Assembly: GCA_944330115.1 (NCBI GenBank)
Contig: CALVIN010000003.1
Span: forward strand, 1 to 64,000
Origin: an uncultured Clostridia bacterium
Lineage (GTDB): Bacteria > Bacillota > Clostridia > Christensenellales > Borkfalkiaceae
Length of the DNA stretch: 64,000 nt
Reading direction: 5' to 3'
Below the pieces are notes generated by a model, which saw only the letters and a list, made by a program, of their open reading frames with translations, had not been told where the DNA came from and made no database searches. The position numbers and the translations under genes were made by a program. Below are positions 26,053 through 34,974 of this stretch, in pieces (position 1 is the first letter of the stretch; the number at the start of each line of letters is the position of its first letter).

Positions 26053-27846
26053 TTATTTTGCGGGCGTGGGCTCGGGCTCGTTGGTGAGTGCCTCCACTCC
26101 CGTTTCGCCGGTGCGCACGCGCATGACGTTTTCGATGCCGGAGACGAAGATCTTGCCTGCACCGTACTTGCCGTCGTCGCACACCTTCTGCGCAACCGAT
26201 ACGACGAGCTTGGGATCTACCGTGCTTACGACTATCTCTACCTGCACCTTAGGGATGAGGCGCATGGTGGTTTTAACGCCCCTGTACTGGCCGGTCTTGC
26301 CAGCCTGCGTGCCGCAGCCCATTACGTTGGTCACGGTCATGCCGGTGACGCCTATCTTGGCCATTGCATCCTTTAAAGTGAGGAACTTATCCTGCCCGGT
26401 TATAACGGTTATCTTTGTATACTTGCTCTCATTGGCAGGGGCAAGGTCGATAGCCGCGGGCTTGATGCCGGATATATCCACGTCCTCGCCCTCGCCGTCG
26501 TAGGAAGGTATGGAGGGAACGAAGTCGGGATAGGAGGAAGTGAGGCCGTGCTCGCTGATGTCGAGGCCGATGATCTCCTCCTCGGCGTTGCAGCGGAGGC
26601 CGTTCCACGTTTTGGCGTATTCGGCCACCTTTGCAAAGTTTACAGTCTTATACTTTATCATCACGGGCACATACTTTATCGCCGCGAAGAAGATCATCAT
26701 CCATACTGCCGTCCAGGCAACTATAGAGAGTATGCCGAGGCACTGCACGCCGAGAAGGGATGCGTCGCCCGTGTAGAACAGGCCGTTTTCAACGTCGAAG
26801 AAGCCTACGGCTATTATGCCCCAGATGCCGTTTGCAAAGTGCACGGGCACGGCGCCTACGCAGTCGTCAAGGTGAAGTACGTGCTCCAAAAGCCAGGTGG
26901 CGCCCATAACAAGGAAGCCGGATACTATGCCTATGACGAGAGCGCCTATTATATCCACGTTGGAGCAGCCCGCCGTTACGCCGACGAGGCCGGCGAGAGA
27001 GGCGTTCATGCTCATTACGAGGTCGGGCTTTTTATTGCGTATCCATGTGTATATCATGACGACGAGCAGCGCTACCGAGGGAGCAATGGTCGTGGTGACG
27101 AATATCCTTGCAAGCTGACCGGTTTCGGTAGCGGCGGCGCCGTTGAAGCCGTACCAGCCGAACCAGAGGATGAGCACGCCGAGGGCGCCTATCGTCATGT
27201 TGTGGCCCTGAATGGCGTTTACCTTGACGACCTTGCCCTTTTCATCGCGCTCGAACTTGCCGATACGCGCGCCGAGGAAGATGATGCCTATGAGCGAAGC
27301 CGTGCCGCCTACGCTGTGTATTGCGCCCGAACCTGCGAAGTCGACGAACGCGGGGGTGAGGTTTGCAAGCCAGCCCTGGCTGTTCCAAACCCAGCCTGCC
27401 TCGATGGGATATACCACGAGGGAGATCATCGCCGAGTAGATGCAGTATGCGAGGAAGCGCGTGCGCTCTGCCATGGCGCCCGAAACTATCGTTGCGGCGG
27501 TGGCGCAGAACACGAGGTTGAACACGAAGCTCGAGGCAGTGGTTATAGCCGCCTCATACACCTCGGTGCCGGGGGTGCCTGTGAACAGCGTGTTGAAGCA
27601 GGAGAAGATGTCGAGGTTGGGAACGCCCACAAATCCTGCCACGTAGTCCACTCCCATCATCATGCCGAAGCCGAGGAAGAGGAAGCAGATTGTGCCTATA
27701 CAGAAGTCGACAAAATTCTTGAACAGAATGTTGCCTGTGTTTTTGGCCCGGGTGAAACCCGTTTCCACCATCGCGAAGCCGCATTGCATGAAGAATACGA
27801 ACGCCGCGCCGATGAGCAGCCATGTTGTCCAGGTAAGATTGCCCAT
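26053..27846 (-). CDS. Ammonium channel fused to a P-II nitrogen regulatory protein
   Basis: The 597-residue protein joins an Amt channel (about residues 1-410, eleven helices, GFAMVETGFTRAKNTGNI near the start) to a P-II domain (about 476-597). The twin histidines are in GSGAIHSVGGTASL and AVPVHFANGIWG. The P-II part has GMTVTNVMGCG, the T-loop tyrosine Tyr521 in KTGQYRG, and the C-terminal signature GKYGAGKIFV plus MRVRTGETG. Separate GlnK normally plugs AmtB trimers when nitrogen is plentiful; here the regulator is tethered, so binding of ATP and 2-oxoglutarate could gate the pore in cis. Clear SD GGAGG. It lies downstream of glnN. Confidence 0.95.
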   Translation of the reverse strand: MGNLTWTTWLLIGAAFVFFMQCGFAMVETGFTRAKNTGNILFKNFVDFCIGTICFLFLGFGMMMGVDYVAGFVGVPNLDIFSCFNTLFTGTPGTEVYEAAITTASSFVFNLVFCATAATIVSGAMAERTRFLAYCIYSAMISLVVYPIEAGWVWNSQGWLANLTPAFVDFAGSGAIHSVGGTASLIGIIFLGARIGKFERDEKGKVVKVNAIQGHNMTIGALGVLILWFGWYGFNGAAATETGQLARIFVTTTIAPSVALLVVMIYTWIRNKKPDLVMSMNASLAGLVGVTAGCSNVDIIGALVIGIVSGFLVMGATWLLEHVLHLDDCVGAVPVHFANGIWGIIAVGFFDVENGLFYTGDASLLGVQCLGILSIVAWTAVWMMIFFAAIKYVPVMIKYKTVNFAKVAEYAKTWNGLRCNAEEEIIGLDISEHGLTSSYPDFVPSIPSYDGEGEDVDISGIKPAAIDLAPANESKYTKITVITGQDKFLTLKDAMAKIGVTGMTVTNVMGCGTQAGKTGQYRGVKTTMRLIPKVQVEIVVSTVDPKLVVSVAQKVCDDGKYGAGKIFVSGIENVMRVRTGETGVEALTNEPEPTPAK

Positions 27847-27892
27847 TAAATTTATCCTCCAAAAAAAAGATCTGACAGATTAAAATGTTGCG

Positions 27893-27932
27893 GCAAAAGC
27901 CCGACGAATGCGGGCATATCCCACGCTTTTGC
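27893..27932 (-). promoter_or_regulatory. Leader hairpin before the Amt-P-II gene
   Basis: GCAAAAGC (27893-27900) pairs with GCTTTTGC (27925-27932), enclosing a smaller CCG/CGG hairpin. It lies in the leader about 47 bases before the start codon. It could be a control element or an attenuator remnant; no known riboswitch pattern was recognised. Confidence 0.4.
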
Positions 27933-28041
27933 GGTGCTGTTACACCCCGCCGCACATTTGCAAAAAATATTGTATAATATTATTTAATCTTATATTTAAT
28001 ATAAATAAATATTATATTGTTGCCTAAAAAGGTAACAGTAA

Positions 28042-28081
28042 AGGCGCGCGCCTGTTTGCCTGCGGCAAAAGCCGCGCGCCT
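28042..28081 (-). terminator. glnN terminator
   Basis: A 9-bp outer stem AGGCGCGCG/CGCGCGCCT encloses a second hairpin TTTGCC-TGC-GGCAAA. A T-rich stretch follows on the minus strand. It lies 80 bases after the glutamine synthetase stop. Confidence 0.7.
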
Positions 28082-28161
28082 GCACGTTTTTGATACGTAT
28101 TATATTATTAAATTACGCAAGGGGCTGTTTATACCCGCAGCGGGAGCCGCTTTTCTGCAGC

Positions 28162-30243
28162 TCACTTTACGCTGTAGAGTATTTCGGTGTACGAAGGATA
28201 GGGCCAGTAGTCCTCGGAGGTGAGCGTCTCCATCTCGTCGGCGATCTTCCTCACGGCCTGCATCTGGGGTATCACTTCGTGCGCCATTGCCTTGGATGCG
28301 GGGCGTACGTCCTCCTTGTTTATGCCGGAGAGTATCTTCTCCAGCTTTTTTACCTCCAGGCCGAACTTATCGTTGAGGTCGGAGAGCCTTACGATGAGGT
28401 CCTTCTCCGTTTCGTAGGGGATATTCTGCGATATCGCCTGCTTTGCCGCCACGTTGGAGCACAGCTCTGCGATGTAGTCGGATACGGCGGGAATTATGTC
28501 CTGCTTTGCCATCTTCAGCATGGTGACCGCCTCGATATTTATTATCTTGACGTAGTTCTCCAGCCTTACCATCGCGCGGGCGACTGCCTCCTGCTCGGTG
28601 TATACGCCCTGGTTTACGAACACGTCGATATTCTTCTGCTCGAAGAACACCTCGGTTGCGTCGGCGGTATCCTTGTTGTTGAGAAGGCCGCGCCTCTCGG
28701 CCTCGGGCTCCCATGCGGGGCCGTAGCCGTCGAGGTTGAAGATTATGCGCTTGTGCGCCTTCACCGTTTCGGTGATAAGCTTGCGCGCCGCGCTCTCTAT
28801 GTCCTTTTCGCCCTCGAGCTTATCGGCAAAATCGCTGAAAGCGTCGGCTATTATGGTATTCAAAACTATGTTTGCATCGGCCACGTTTGCCTGCGAACCG
28901 AGCATTCTGAATTCGAACTTGTTGCCCGTGAACGCGAAGGGCGACGTTCTGTTTCTGTCGGATGCGTCCTTGGGGAATATGGGCGACTCGGGCACGCCTA
29001 TCGAGCCCTCCTTTGCGCGGAAGGGAACGTAGTCCTTGCCGTTTGCAATGCTGTCGACAAGGGAGCCGAGCTGATCGCCGAGATATACCGAGATTATCGC
29101 GGGGGGAGCCTCGTTTGCGCCCAGCCTGTGGTCGTTGCCGGCCGAGGCAACGGCGCCGCGGAGTATGCCCTGATAGTCGTCGACGGCCTTTATTACGGCT
29201 GCGAGCACGAGCATGAAGAGGGTGTTCTTTTCGGGGTTGGGGCCGGGATCGAGCAGGTTGAGGCCGGTATCGGTGGACATCGACCAGTTGTTGTGCTTGC
29301 CCGAACCGTTTATGCCCTCGAAGGGCTTTTCGTGAAGCAGGCATATGAGGCCGTGCTTCTGCGCCACCTTTTTCATGAGCTCCATGGTGAGCATGTTGGA
29401 GTCGATGGCGACGTTGGTTGTGGCATATACGGGGGCCATTTCGTGCTGAGCGGGGGCCACCTCGTTGTGCCTCGTTTTGGAAGGTATGCCGAACGACCAC
29501 AGCGTTTCGTCAAGGTCGGCCATAAATTCTGCTATCGTGGGCTTTATGGTGCCGAAGTAGTGATCTTCGAGCTCCTGCCCGCGGAGAACGGGCGCGCCGA
29601 ACAGCGTCCTGCCCGTCATTCTGAGGTCGATGCGCTTGAAATACTCCTCTTCGGAGATGAGGAAATACTCCTGCTCGGGGCCGACGGTGGTGGTCACCTT
29701 TTTGCACTCTATGCCGAATAGCTTTAATATCCTCTTGGCCTGCATGTCGAGCGCCTTCATCGACTTCAATACGGGCGACTTTTTATCGAGCGTCTCGCCC
29801 GTGTAGGATACGAATATCGAGGGGATATACAGCGTAGTGCCCTTTACGAACGCGGGGGACGTGGGGTCCCATGCGGTGTAGCCGCGCGCCATATAGGTTG
29901 CCCTGGAACCGCCCGAAGGGAAGCTGGAGGCGTCGGGCTCGCCGACTATAAGGCTCTTGCCGGTGAGGCGCATTATAACTTTGTCGCCCTCGGGCTCGAT
30001 AAAGCTGTCGTGCTTTTCGGCAGTGAGGCCGGTGAGCGGCTGGAACCAGTGGGTGTAGTGAGTTGCGCCCTTGGAAACAGCCCAGTCCTTCATTGCGGCA
30101 GCCACCGCGCCGGCTATCGATACGTCCAGCTGAGTGCCGGCCTCTATCGTCGCGCGGAGCGATTTGTAAACTTCCTTGGGGAGCCTCTCCTTTTGTACGG
30201 CGTCGTTGAAAACGTTTTCGCCGAACTTTTCGGGAAGATTCAT
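28162..30243 (-). CDS. glnN: Glutamine synthetase type III
   Basis: The 693-residue enzyme makes glutamine from glutamate, ammonia and ATP. It is of the GSIII class: length near 700, N-terminal domain with [16 protein letters not shown] and [12 protein letters not shown], catalytic region with [20 protein letters not shown] and [19 protein letters not shown] enzymes form dodecamers and occur in Bacteroides, cyanobacteria and many Clostridia. With the split GOGAT downstream it completes ammonia assimilation, and the Amt-P-II gene comes directly after it. Clear SD AAAGGAG. A perfect-consensus promoter precedes it. Confidence 0.96.
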   Translation of the reverse strand: MNLPEKFGENVFNDAVQKERLPKEVYKSLRATIEAGTQLDVSIAGAVAAAMKDWAVSKGATHYTHWFQPLTGLTAEKHDSFIEPEGDKVIMRLTGKSLIVGEPDASSFPSGGSRATYMARGYTAWDPTSPAFVKGTTLYIPSIFVSYTGETLDKKSPVLKSMKALDMQAKRILKLFGIECKKVTTTVGPEQEYFLISEEEYFKRIDLRMTGRTLFGAPVLRGQELEDHYFGTIKPTIAEFMADLDETLWSFGIPSKTRHNEVAPAQHEMAPVYATTNVAIDSNMLTMELMKKVAQKHGLICLLHEKPFEGINGSGKHNNWSMSTDTGLNLLDPGPNPEKNTLFMLVLAAVIKAVDDYQGILRGAVASAGNDHRLGANEAPPAIISVYLGDQLGSLVDSIANGKDYVPFRAKEGSIGVPESPIFPKDASDRNRTSPFAFTGNKFEFRMLGSQANVADANIVLNTIIADAFSDFADKLEGEKDIESAARKLITETVKAHKRIIFNLDGYGPAWEPEAERRGLLNNKDTADATEVFFEQKNIDVFVNQGVYTEQEAVARAMVRLENYVKIINIEAVTMLKMAKQDIIPAVSDYIAELCSNVAAKQAISQNIPYETEKDLIVRLSDLNDKFGLEVKKLEKILSGINKEDVRPASKAMAHEVIPQMQAVRKIADEMETLTSEDYWPYPSYTEILYSVK

Positions 30244-30351
30244 ATCTGTATTTCTCCTTTAAAAATTATTTATTGTGTAATGTGCGGGGCTCTCTCATCA
30301 TCTCCACAAACGGGAGCAAATTCAACTGCCCGCGCTGTCCCTTTGCGAATA

Positions 30352-30387
30352 CATTGAAATTATAGAATAAATATATTTTGCTGTCAA
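30352..30387 (-). promoter_or_regulatory. glnN promoter and leader
   Basis: On the minus strand TTGACA (30382-30387) and TATAAT (30359-30364) have a 17-bp spacer, a perfect sigma-A consensus. The leader of about 110 bases contains a CGGGCA...TGCTCCCG stem-loop. No GlnR/TnrA-type palindrome was seen. Confidence 0.85.
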
Positions 30388-30455
30388 ACAATATCGGCAA
30401 GGTTGTTTTTCGCAAGTTTTTATAAACAATATAAGAGGAACTTATAAATAGAGGG

Positions 30456-30660
30456 GTTCACAAAAATGCCGCGCGGGCCGCGCGCGGCATTTTTCGTGAG
30501 GTTGAGGAACTAAGTTCCTCTGACGGCATTTTTAAGTGCCCTCGATTATAGAAATGCCGCCATTCACCTCCAGCGAGCTCGCTCGCGCGACAAATTGAGT
30601 CGCGCTGGCGCAGGGGAACCCTGCTTGCGCAAAGTATTTATTTAGAACTTTTGCGGCGCA
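30456..30660 (+). repeat. Module A repeat, variant stems
   Basis: Hairpin 1 (30462-30494) has a 14-bp stem AAAAATGCCGCGCG and loop GGCCG. Hairpin 2 (30504-30520) is GAGGAAC-TAA-GTTCCTC. Hairpin 3 uses CGGCATTT (30524-30531) with AAATGCCG (30552-30559), unrelated to the TTCGCGCGAC stem of other copies, yet its loop still reads TTAAGTGCCCTCGATTATA. Hairpin 5 is GCAGGG/CCCTGC. The copy ends 10 bases from the dinB stop. Confidence 0.85.
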
Positions 30661-30670
30661 GCCGCTCTTC

Positions 30671-31999
30671 TCAATCGTCGTCGGGCGGCGGGACGGGGGC
30701 GGGCTCGGTGTCGTCGAATTTGGCGGGCTTTATGAGGTGCGTGCCCTTTATATCGTTATGCGCCGCCAGAATGTCGTCGGCCATTATGCCGCGCTGCAGC
30801 TTGGAATAGCCGTACTTTTTGCGTATGGCGTCCACCGCGCGCTCGGCGCGCTCGCGCTTCTGATAGCCGCCTCCCACCTCGTCGAAGGTGAGCTGCGTCA
30901 AATTATTGTCGAACCCCGAGACGGTGACGCCGAGGGCGCGCACCTTGAAGGGTTGCGGCACCCTTTCGCAGAACAGCAAATAGGCGTGCTGCGCTATCTC
31001 GCCACACAGCACGGTGGGGCGCACCTTTTTTTGCGCGCTAATGCTCTTGAAATCGGAGTAGCGCACCCAAAGGTGCACGGTGTCGGCCCTGCCGAGGTCG
31101 GCCTCGCGCAGGCGGGCGGCGACGCTTTCGGCAAGCACATATAAATTCTTTTTTATTTCGTCAAGGTTCGTGAGGTCGCTGGGATAGGTGAGCGAGTTGC
31201 CGATAGACTTGAGCTCGCCGCTCTCGCCCATGGGGCGCACCTCCTCGTCGTCCAGCCCGCGGGCGTACTTTACGAGCGTATCGCCCGCCTTGCCGAGCAG
31301 GGAGTGCAGCATGCCATCGGGCGCGTTTGCAAGCGCGCCTATGGTGGCTATGCCCCTCCTCTTCAGCTTTTCGGCCGTCGCCCTGCCCACAAACAGCAAA
31401 TCGCTTACGGGGAGCGGATATATTTTTGTTTTGAAGTCGGTGAACGGTATGGCTGTGGTGCCGTCGGGCTTTTTCAGGTCGGAGCCGAGCTTTGCAAACA
31501 CCTTGTTGAAGGACACGCCCACAGATACCGTTATGCCGAGTTCTGCCTTTACGCGCTCGCGCAAGGTGTCGCCCAGAAAGGTGAGGTATGCGGGCGCGAA
31601 GTGCCTGTTCTCCCCCTCGCCGACGTACATACCCTCGAATTTGGGGAATATCTTTGTGCTGTGAGTTACGTCGAGCCAGCACTCGTCGATGCCGTAGGGC
31701 TCGATGAGGTCGGTATATTCGGCATATATCGCGCGCGCGAGGCGGGAATACTTCATATACTCCTTAAAGTGCGGCGGCACCACCACAAGGCCGGGGCACT
31801 TGCGCTTGGCCTGCCAGATGGGCTCGCCCGTCTTTACGCCGCAGCGCTTGGCCTCTTCGCTCTTGGCGAGAATTATGCCCTTGCGCGCCTCCTCGTCTCC
31901 CCCCACCGCCACGGGCACGCCCAAAAGCTCGGGGTGCAGCTTGCGCTCTACCGAGGCGTAAAAGTTATTCAGGTCGGAATGAATGACTATCCTCTCCAT
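30671..31999 (-). CDS. dinB: DNA polymerase IV (Y-family translesion polymerase)
   Basis: The 442-residue protein opens with HSDLNNFYASVE (first catalytic Asp and steric-gate region) and has EPYGIDECWLDVT, carrying the second metal-binding Asp-Glu pair. The HhH region RGIATIGALAN and a little-finger domain follow. NLTQLTFDE near residue 405 resembles the QLxLF clamp-binding motif. It is somewhat longer than typical DinB because of an insert after SFxKVF-preceding region (about residues 115-135) and a proline/aspartate tail. It starts 3 bases after the upstream membrane-protein gene. No LexA site was recognised. Confidence 0.94.
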   Translation of the reverse strand: MERIVIHSDLNNFYASVERKLHPELLGVPVAVGGDEEARKGIILAKSEEAKRCGVKTGEPIWQAKRKCPGLVVVPPHFKEYMKYSRLARAIYAEYTDLIEPYGIDECWLDVTHSTKIFPKFEGMYVGEGENRHFAPAYLTFLGDTLRERVKAELGITVSVGVSFNKVFAKLGSDLKKPDGTTAIPFTDFKTKIYPLPVSDLLFVGRATAEKLKRRGIATIGALANAPDGMLHSLLGKAGDTLVKYARGLDDEEVRPMGESGELKSIGNSLTYPSDLTNLDEIKKNLYVLAESVAARLREADLGRADTVHLWVRYSDFKSISAQKKVRPTVLCGEIAQHAYLLFCERVPQPFKVRALGVTVSGFDNNLTQLTFDEVGGGYQKRERAERAVDAIRKKYGYSKLQRGIMADDILAAHNDIKGTHLIKPAKFDDTEPAPVPPPDDD

Positions 32000-32002
32000 A
32001 TG

Positions 32003-32932
32003 TCACCGTATATATTGCCGCTTTGCGGCGCGCCTGCCGCGCACCTTGCACCTGTCCGCGCCGAAAAATTTTATTTTTTTGCGCGCAAAGCGGTATTTTT
32101 TGAAGGGGCGCGAAATAAACGCCGCCAGCCTCTTAACATCGGATATAAAGTGCTCGTGCTCCCAATACAGGCACATGACAAAGCCGAGCGGGCAGCCCAA
32201 AATTACGGCGGGGAAGAGCTGCCACAGCGCGGGAGCGTATTCGCCAGAGCCGCCCGAGGGCTTGAACCACGGCGGCACGAAGGCGAGCAAAAAGTCGAGC
32301 ACGGCCGTGCCTTCGAGCGAAAAATAGGGCGCGAACGCCATGCCGCCGTTGCCGTAGGTGAGTATCTCCTTGGCGTCCTCCAGGCCGAGGGCGACGAGCA
32401 CCACCTCGTTGGCTACAATTACGGCAAGGGCGAGTATATAGATGAGGGGCACGAAGATTATGCGGCGGTAATTTAATTTATGCCGCCCGAATATCACCAT
32501 CAGGAGGGGCACCGCCCACAGCACGGTGTGGCAGAAATAGTAGCGCATCGTATCGAAGTCGAACACGCCCGCGTCGTCTATCGACATGGGTATCCAGCTT
32601 GCCGCAATGCCCGAGATGACGCCTATATAGAACATATAGTCGCGCAGCGCGCCGTTCTTTGAGAGAAAGATGAAGGGGAATATCATCGTATTTATGGCGC
32701 ACACGTTTTCGGGAGTTATCGTCTGGATATAGTAGTTGAAGTCGCCCGTGGAATAGGGCGGAAAGAGCATCTTTAAAAAGTGCAGCGCAAAATTTGCGAA
32801 GAGGAGCGCAAAGAGCACTACGTTTTGCACGCGCGCACTCCTATTCCGCAGCACAAAATAGAGCACAAGGAATATTATTATGCCCGAAAGCGGATACATA
32901 TAATAATAAGGATCGGTAAAATCGACTGTCAT
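32003..32932 (-). CDS. YwaF/TMEM164-like integral membrane protein
   Basis: The 309-residue protein has about seven hydrophobic segments, starting with YYYMYPLSGIIIFLVLYFVL, and a basic C-terminal tail (KKYRFARKKIKFFGADRCKV). NFALHFLKMLFPP, CHTVLWAVPLLMVIFGRH and WQLFPAVILGCPLGF recall the TIGR02206/YwaF family, related to TMEM164. Some eukaryotic relatives act as acyltransferases, but the bacterial role is not known. Three bases separate it from dinB, so they are co-transcribed. Confidence 0.75.
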   Translation of the reverse strand: MTVDFTDPYYYMYPLSGIIIFLVLYFVLRNRSARVQNVVLFALLFANFALHFLKMLFPPYSTGDFNYYIQTITPENVCAINTMIFPFIFLSKNGALRDYMFYIGVISGIAASWIPMSIDDAGVFDFDTMRYYFCHTVLWAVPLLMVIFGRHKLNYRRIIFVPLIYILALAVIVANEVVLVALGLEDAKEILTYGNGGMAFAPYFSLEGTAVLDFLLAFVPPWFKPSGGSGEYAPALWQLFPAVILGCPLGFVMCLYWEHEHFISDVKRLAAFISRPFKKYRFARKKIKFFGADRCKVRGRRAAKRQYIR

Positions 32933-33163
32933 TGCCGTATGCGGCCGCCTTTAAAAAAATATGCCGATAAGCGGGCCGCCAGAATAAATCGGAGATATTA
33001 TACCACCTTTATGCGCCGCGCGCAAGGCATACGCAAAATTTCATCTTTGCGGGCGCACGCGGGCAAATATACATTTGTGCACGCGCGCACGTATGCAGGC
33101 GGGCATATATTTTGCATATATGGCGGCAGATATTACAGTTGCGGCGCAACTTTGCCTACATAT

Positions 33164-33192
33164 TTGACACATTCCGCGCAATATGCTAAACT
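33164..33192 (+). promoter_or_regulatory. Promoter of the phosphoesterase gene
   Basis: TTGACA (33164-33169) and TAAACT (33187-33192) are 17 bases apart, about 85 bases before the start codon. The rest of the 346-base divergent spacer (32933-33278) shows no gene. Confidence 0.7.
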
Positions 33193-33278
33193 TTGTATGA
33201 CAAAATAAAAGATACGGGACGCGCCCGGCATATACATCCGAACGGGCACGCAATGAGGAGCGCGCCCGAGGTGGATAG

Positions 33279-34820
33279 ATGACAGAGAAAAACACGGCCG
33301 CACGCAAGGCGAGCATTGCCGCGATAGTACTTGCGGCGCTGTATGCGCTGGAATTTTTCGGCACGGGCATACTTATATTCAAAAATATGTATTACACCTT
33401 CCCCGCGATGCCCTACCTGCTCTCGGCCGTCGCGCCGGTGCCGCTCGCGCTCGCCATACTCAACTTTGTAAAATTCAAAAACCTGCGCATGAGCATAGCT
33501 TTGATATGCGCGGCGGTTGTTATGGCGATAGGGCACTTTTTGTTTGCGGCATATGTGCTGTCTAAACTGATATTCGTGCTTGTGGCGGGGCTGCCGGTAT
33601 ATATAATTTTAGGTATAACGGGGCTGTTTTTATACCTCGTTCTGGCATATCCCAGGCTCAACAAGCTTGGAAAGCGCATCTCGGTATGGGCGATAGGCAT
33701 CGCCATATTCTTCGTGAGCGTGTTCGGCATTTTAAAGCTGCGCATATTTTCCTTTACCTCCGACGGCGTGGTGTTTGCCGTTGAGGACGAATATCAGATA
33801 GCGTGGTCGACCTCAGTCCCCTCCACGGGCAGGGTTGAGATAGGCGGCAGCGTGTTCTATGACGAGGGCGCGGGCGAAAACGAGGTATCCACCCTGCACA
33901 AGATAAGCGTGCCCATGGCGCTTTTGGACGAGGCGAAGGAATATACCATAACCTCCGCACCCGTGTATTCGGAGGCGGCCTACCTTTCGGTGAGCGGCGG
34001 CGAGCGCAGCAGGAGCTATACCTTCCGCCCCGCGGACCCGAATGACGGGCTGCAGATATATAACATAAGCGACAACCACGAGTGCCTGAGCGGCGCGGGA
34101 CAAGCGGGGCAGTACTTCGGCGACGACCTCGACATACTCATTTTAAACGGCGACATTATAAACGACGTATCCACAGAGTGGCAGATATCCCTTATATACA
34201 AGCTGGCAAGCAGGATAACGGCGGGCACGCGCCCGGTGATTTTTGTGCGCGGCAACCACGAGTGCAACGGCAAATATGCCGCCGAACTTCCGCAGTATGT
34301 GGGCAGTTATAACGGCGAGCTTTATTACAACGTGCGGCTGGGCGGGGCGTATTTTATGGTGCTCGACACCAACAACGACATGGCTGACGACAACTTTTTG
34401 ATAACGCCCGCCGCCAATTTTGAAGAGCTGCGCGCGCGGCAGACTGAGTGGCTGAAAAATGTAACCGATTTCGGCGAAGACTGCGAATACAGAATACTGC
34501 TTGCGCACATGGCGTTTGCGCTTGCCGACTATGAGCGCTTCCCCGAGTGGCGCGACGAGCTTGTTGCCGCCACCGACGGCAAGTTTGACGTGTGCATAAG
34601 CGGACACTCGCACATTTTAGACTATGCCGAGGCGGGCACGGGCACGCGGACGAGCTGGCCGATAATACGCGGTTCGCTGCGCAGCAACAAACGCGAGAGC
34701 GGCGAGAGCGTGTGGCCCTATCACTTTACCGGCACGGCGATAGAATGCAAAGACGGCAAAATAACCGCATGGTTTACCAACAGCAACGGCGAAATTTTGC
34801 GCGAAATAAATGTGAAATAA
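33279..34820 (+). CDS. Membrane-anchored calcineurin-like metallophosphoesterase
   Basis: The 513-residue protein has about five hydrophobic segments in the first 155 residues, then an Ig-like domain resembling the N-terminal domain of purple acid phosphatases (AWSTSVPSTGRVEIGG), and a C-terminal phosphoesterase domain. Metal-binding blocks are YNISDNHE, LILNGDIINDV, VRGNHECNG, LLAHMAF and ISGHSHI. The first block has DNH in place of the usual DxH spacing. The catalytic domain is probably outside the cell. Substrate unknown. SD GAGGTGG precedes the ATG. Confidence 0.88.
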   Translation: MTEKNTAARKASIAAIVLAALYALEFFGTGILIFKNMYYTFPAMPYLLSAVAPVPLALAILNFVKFKNLRMSIALICAAVVMAIGHFLFAAYVLSKLIFVLVAGLPVYIILGITGLFLYLVLAYPRLNKLGKRISVWAIGIAIFFVSVFGILKLRIFSFTSDGVVFAVEDEYQIAWSTSVPSTGRVEIGGSVFYDEGAGENEVSTLHKISVPMALLDEAKEYTITSAPVYSEAAYLSVSGGERSRSYTFRPADPNDGLQIYNISDNHECLSGAGQAGQYFGDDLDILILNGDIINDVSTEWQISLIYKLASRITAGTRPVIFVRGNHECNGKYAAELPQYVGSYNGELYYNVRLGGAYFMVLDTNNDMADDNFLITPAANFEELRARQTEWLKNVTDFGEDCEYRILLAHMAFALADYERFPEWRDELVAATDGKFDVCISGHSHILDYAEAGTGTRTSWPIIRGSLRSNKRESGESVWPYHFTGTAIECKDGKITAWFTNSNGEILREINVK

Positions 34821-34872
34821 ATAATTTAATTTTTAATTATATTATATTTTTTAATTTAATAATCCGGCAAAC

Positions 34873-34903
34873 AAAAAACCGCGCAGAAAATGCGCGGTTT
34901 TTT
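34873..34903. terminator. Bidirectional terminator between the phosphoesterase gene and aroA
   Basis: A perfect 13-bp stem AAAAAACCGCGCA/TGCGCGGTTTTTT with a 5-base loop lies between convergent genes. A/T low-complexity tracts flank it on both sides. Confidence 0.88.
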
Positions 34904-34974
34904 ACTATCATTTTTTAATTTAATTTAATTTAATTCAATAATTATTTATTTTATTTTTTATTATTTATTTTAAT

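Noticed and set aside
26900-27200. Amt-P-II fusion as a frameshift or stop read-through artefact
   Set aside because: The frame is continuous, the linker has normal codon use, and the P-II part has no own start signal.
26548-27849. A 433-residue plus-strand frame over the ammonium channel gene
   Set aside because: It is a shadow of the Amt coding sequence, with a histidine/tyrosine-rich nonsense composition.
28090-29721. A 543-residue open frame on the plus strand inside glnN
   Set aside because: It is exactly antisense to conserved glutamine synthetase sequence. Codon bias in these genes (many GGC, GCC and ATA codons) leaves the opposite strand open. No SD or family similarity.
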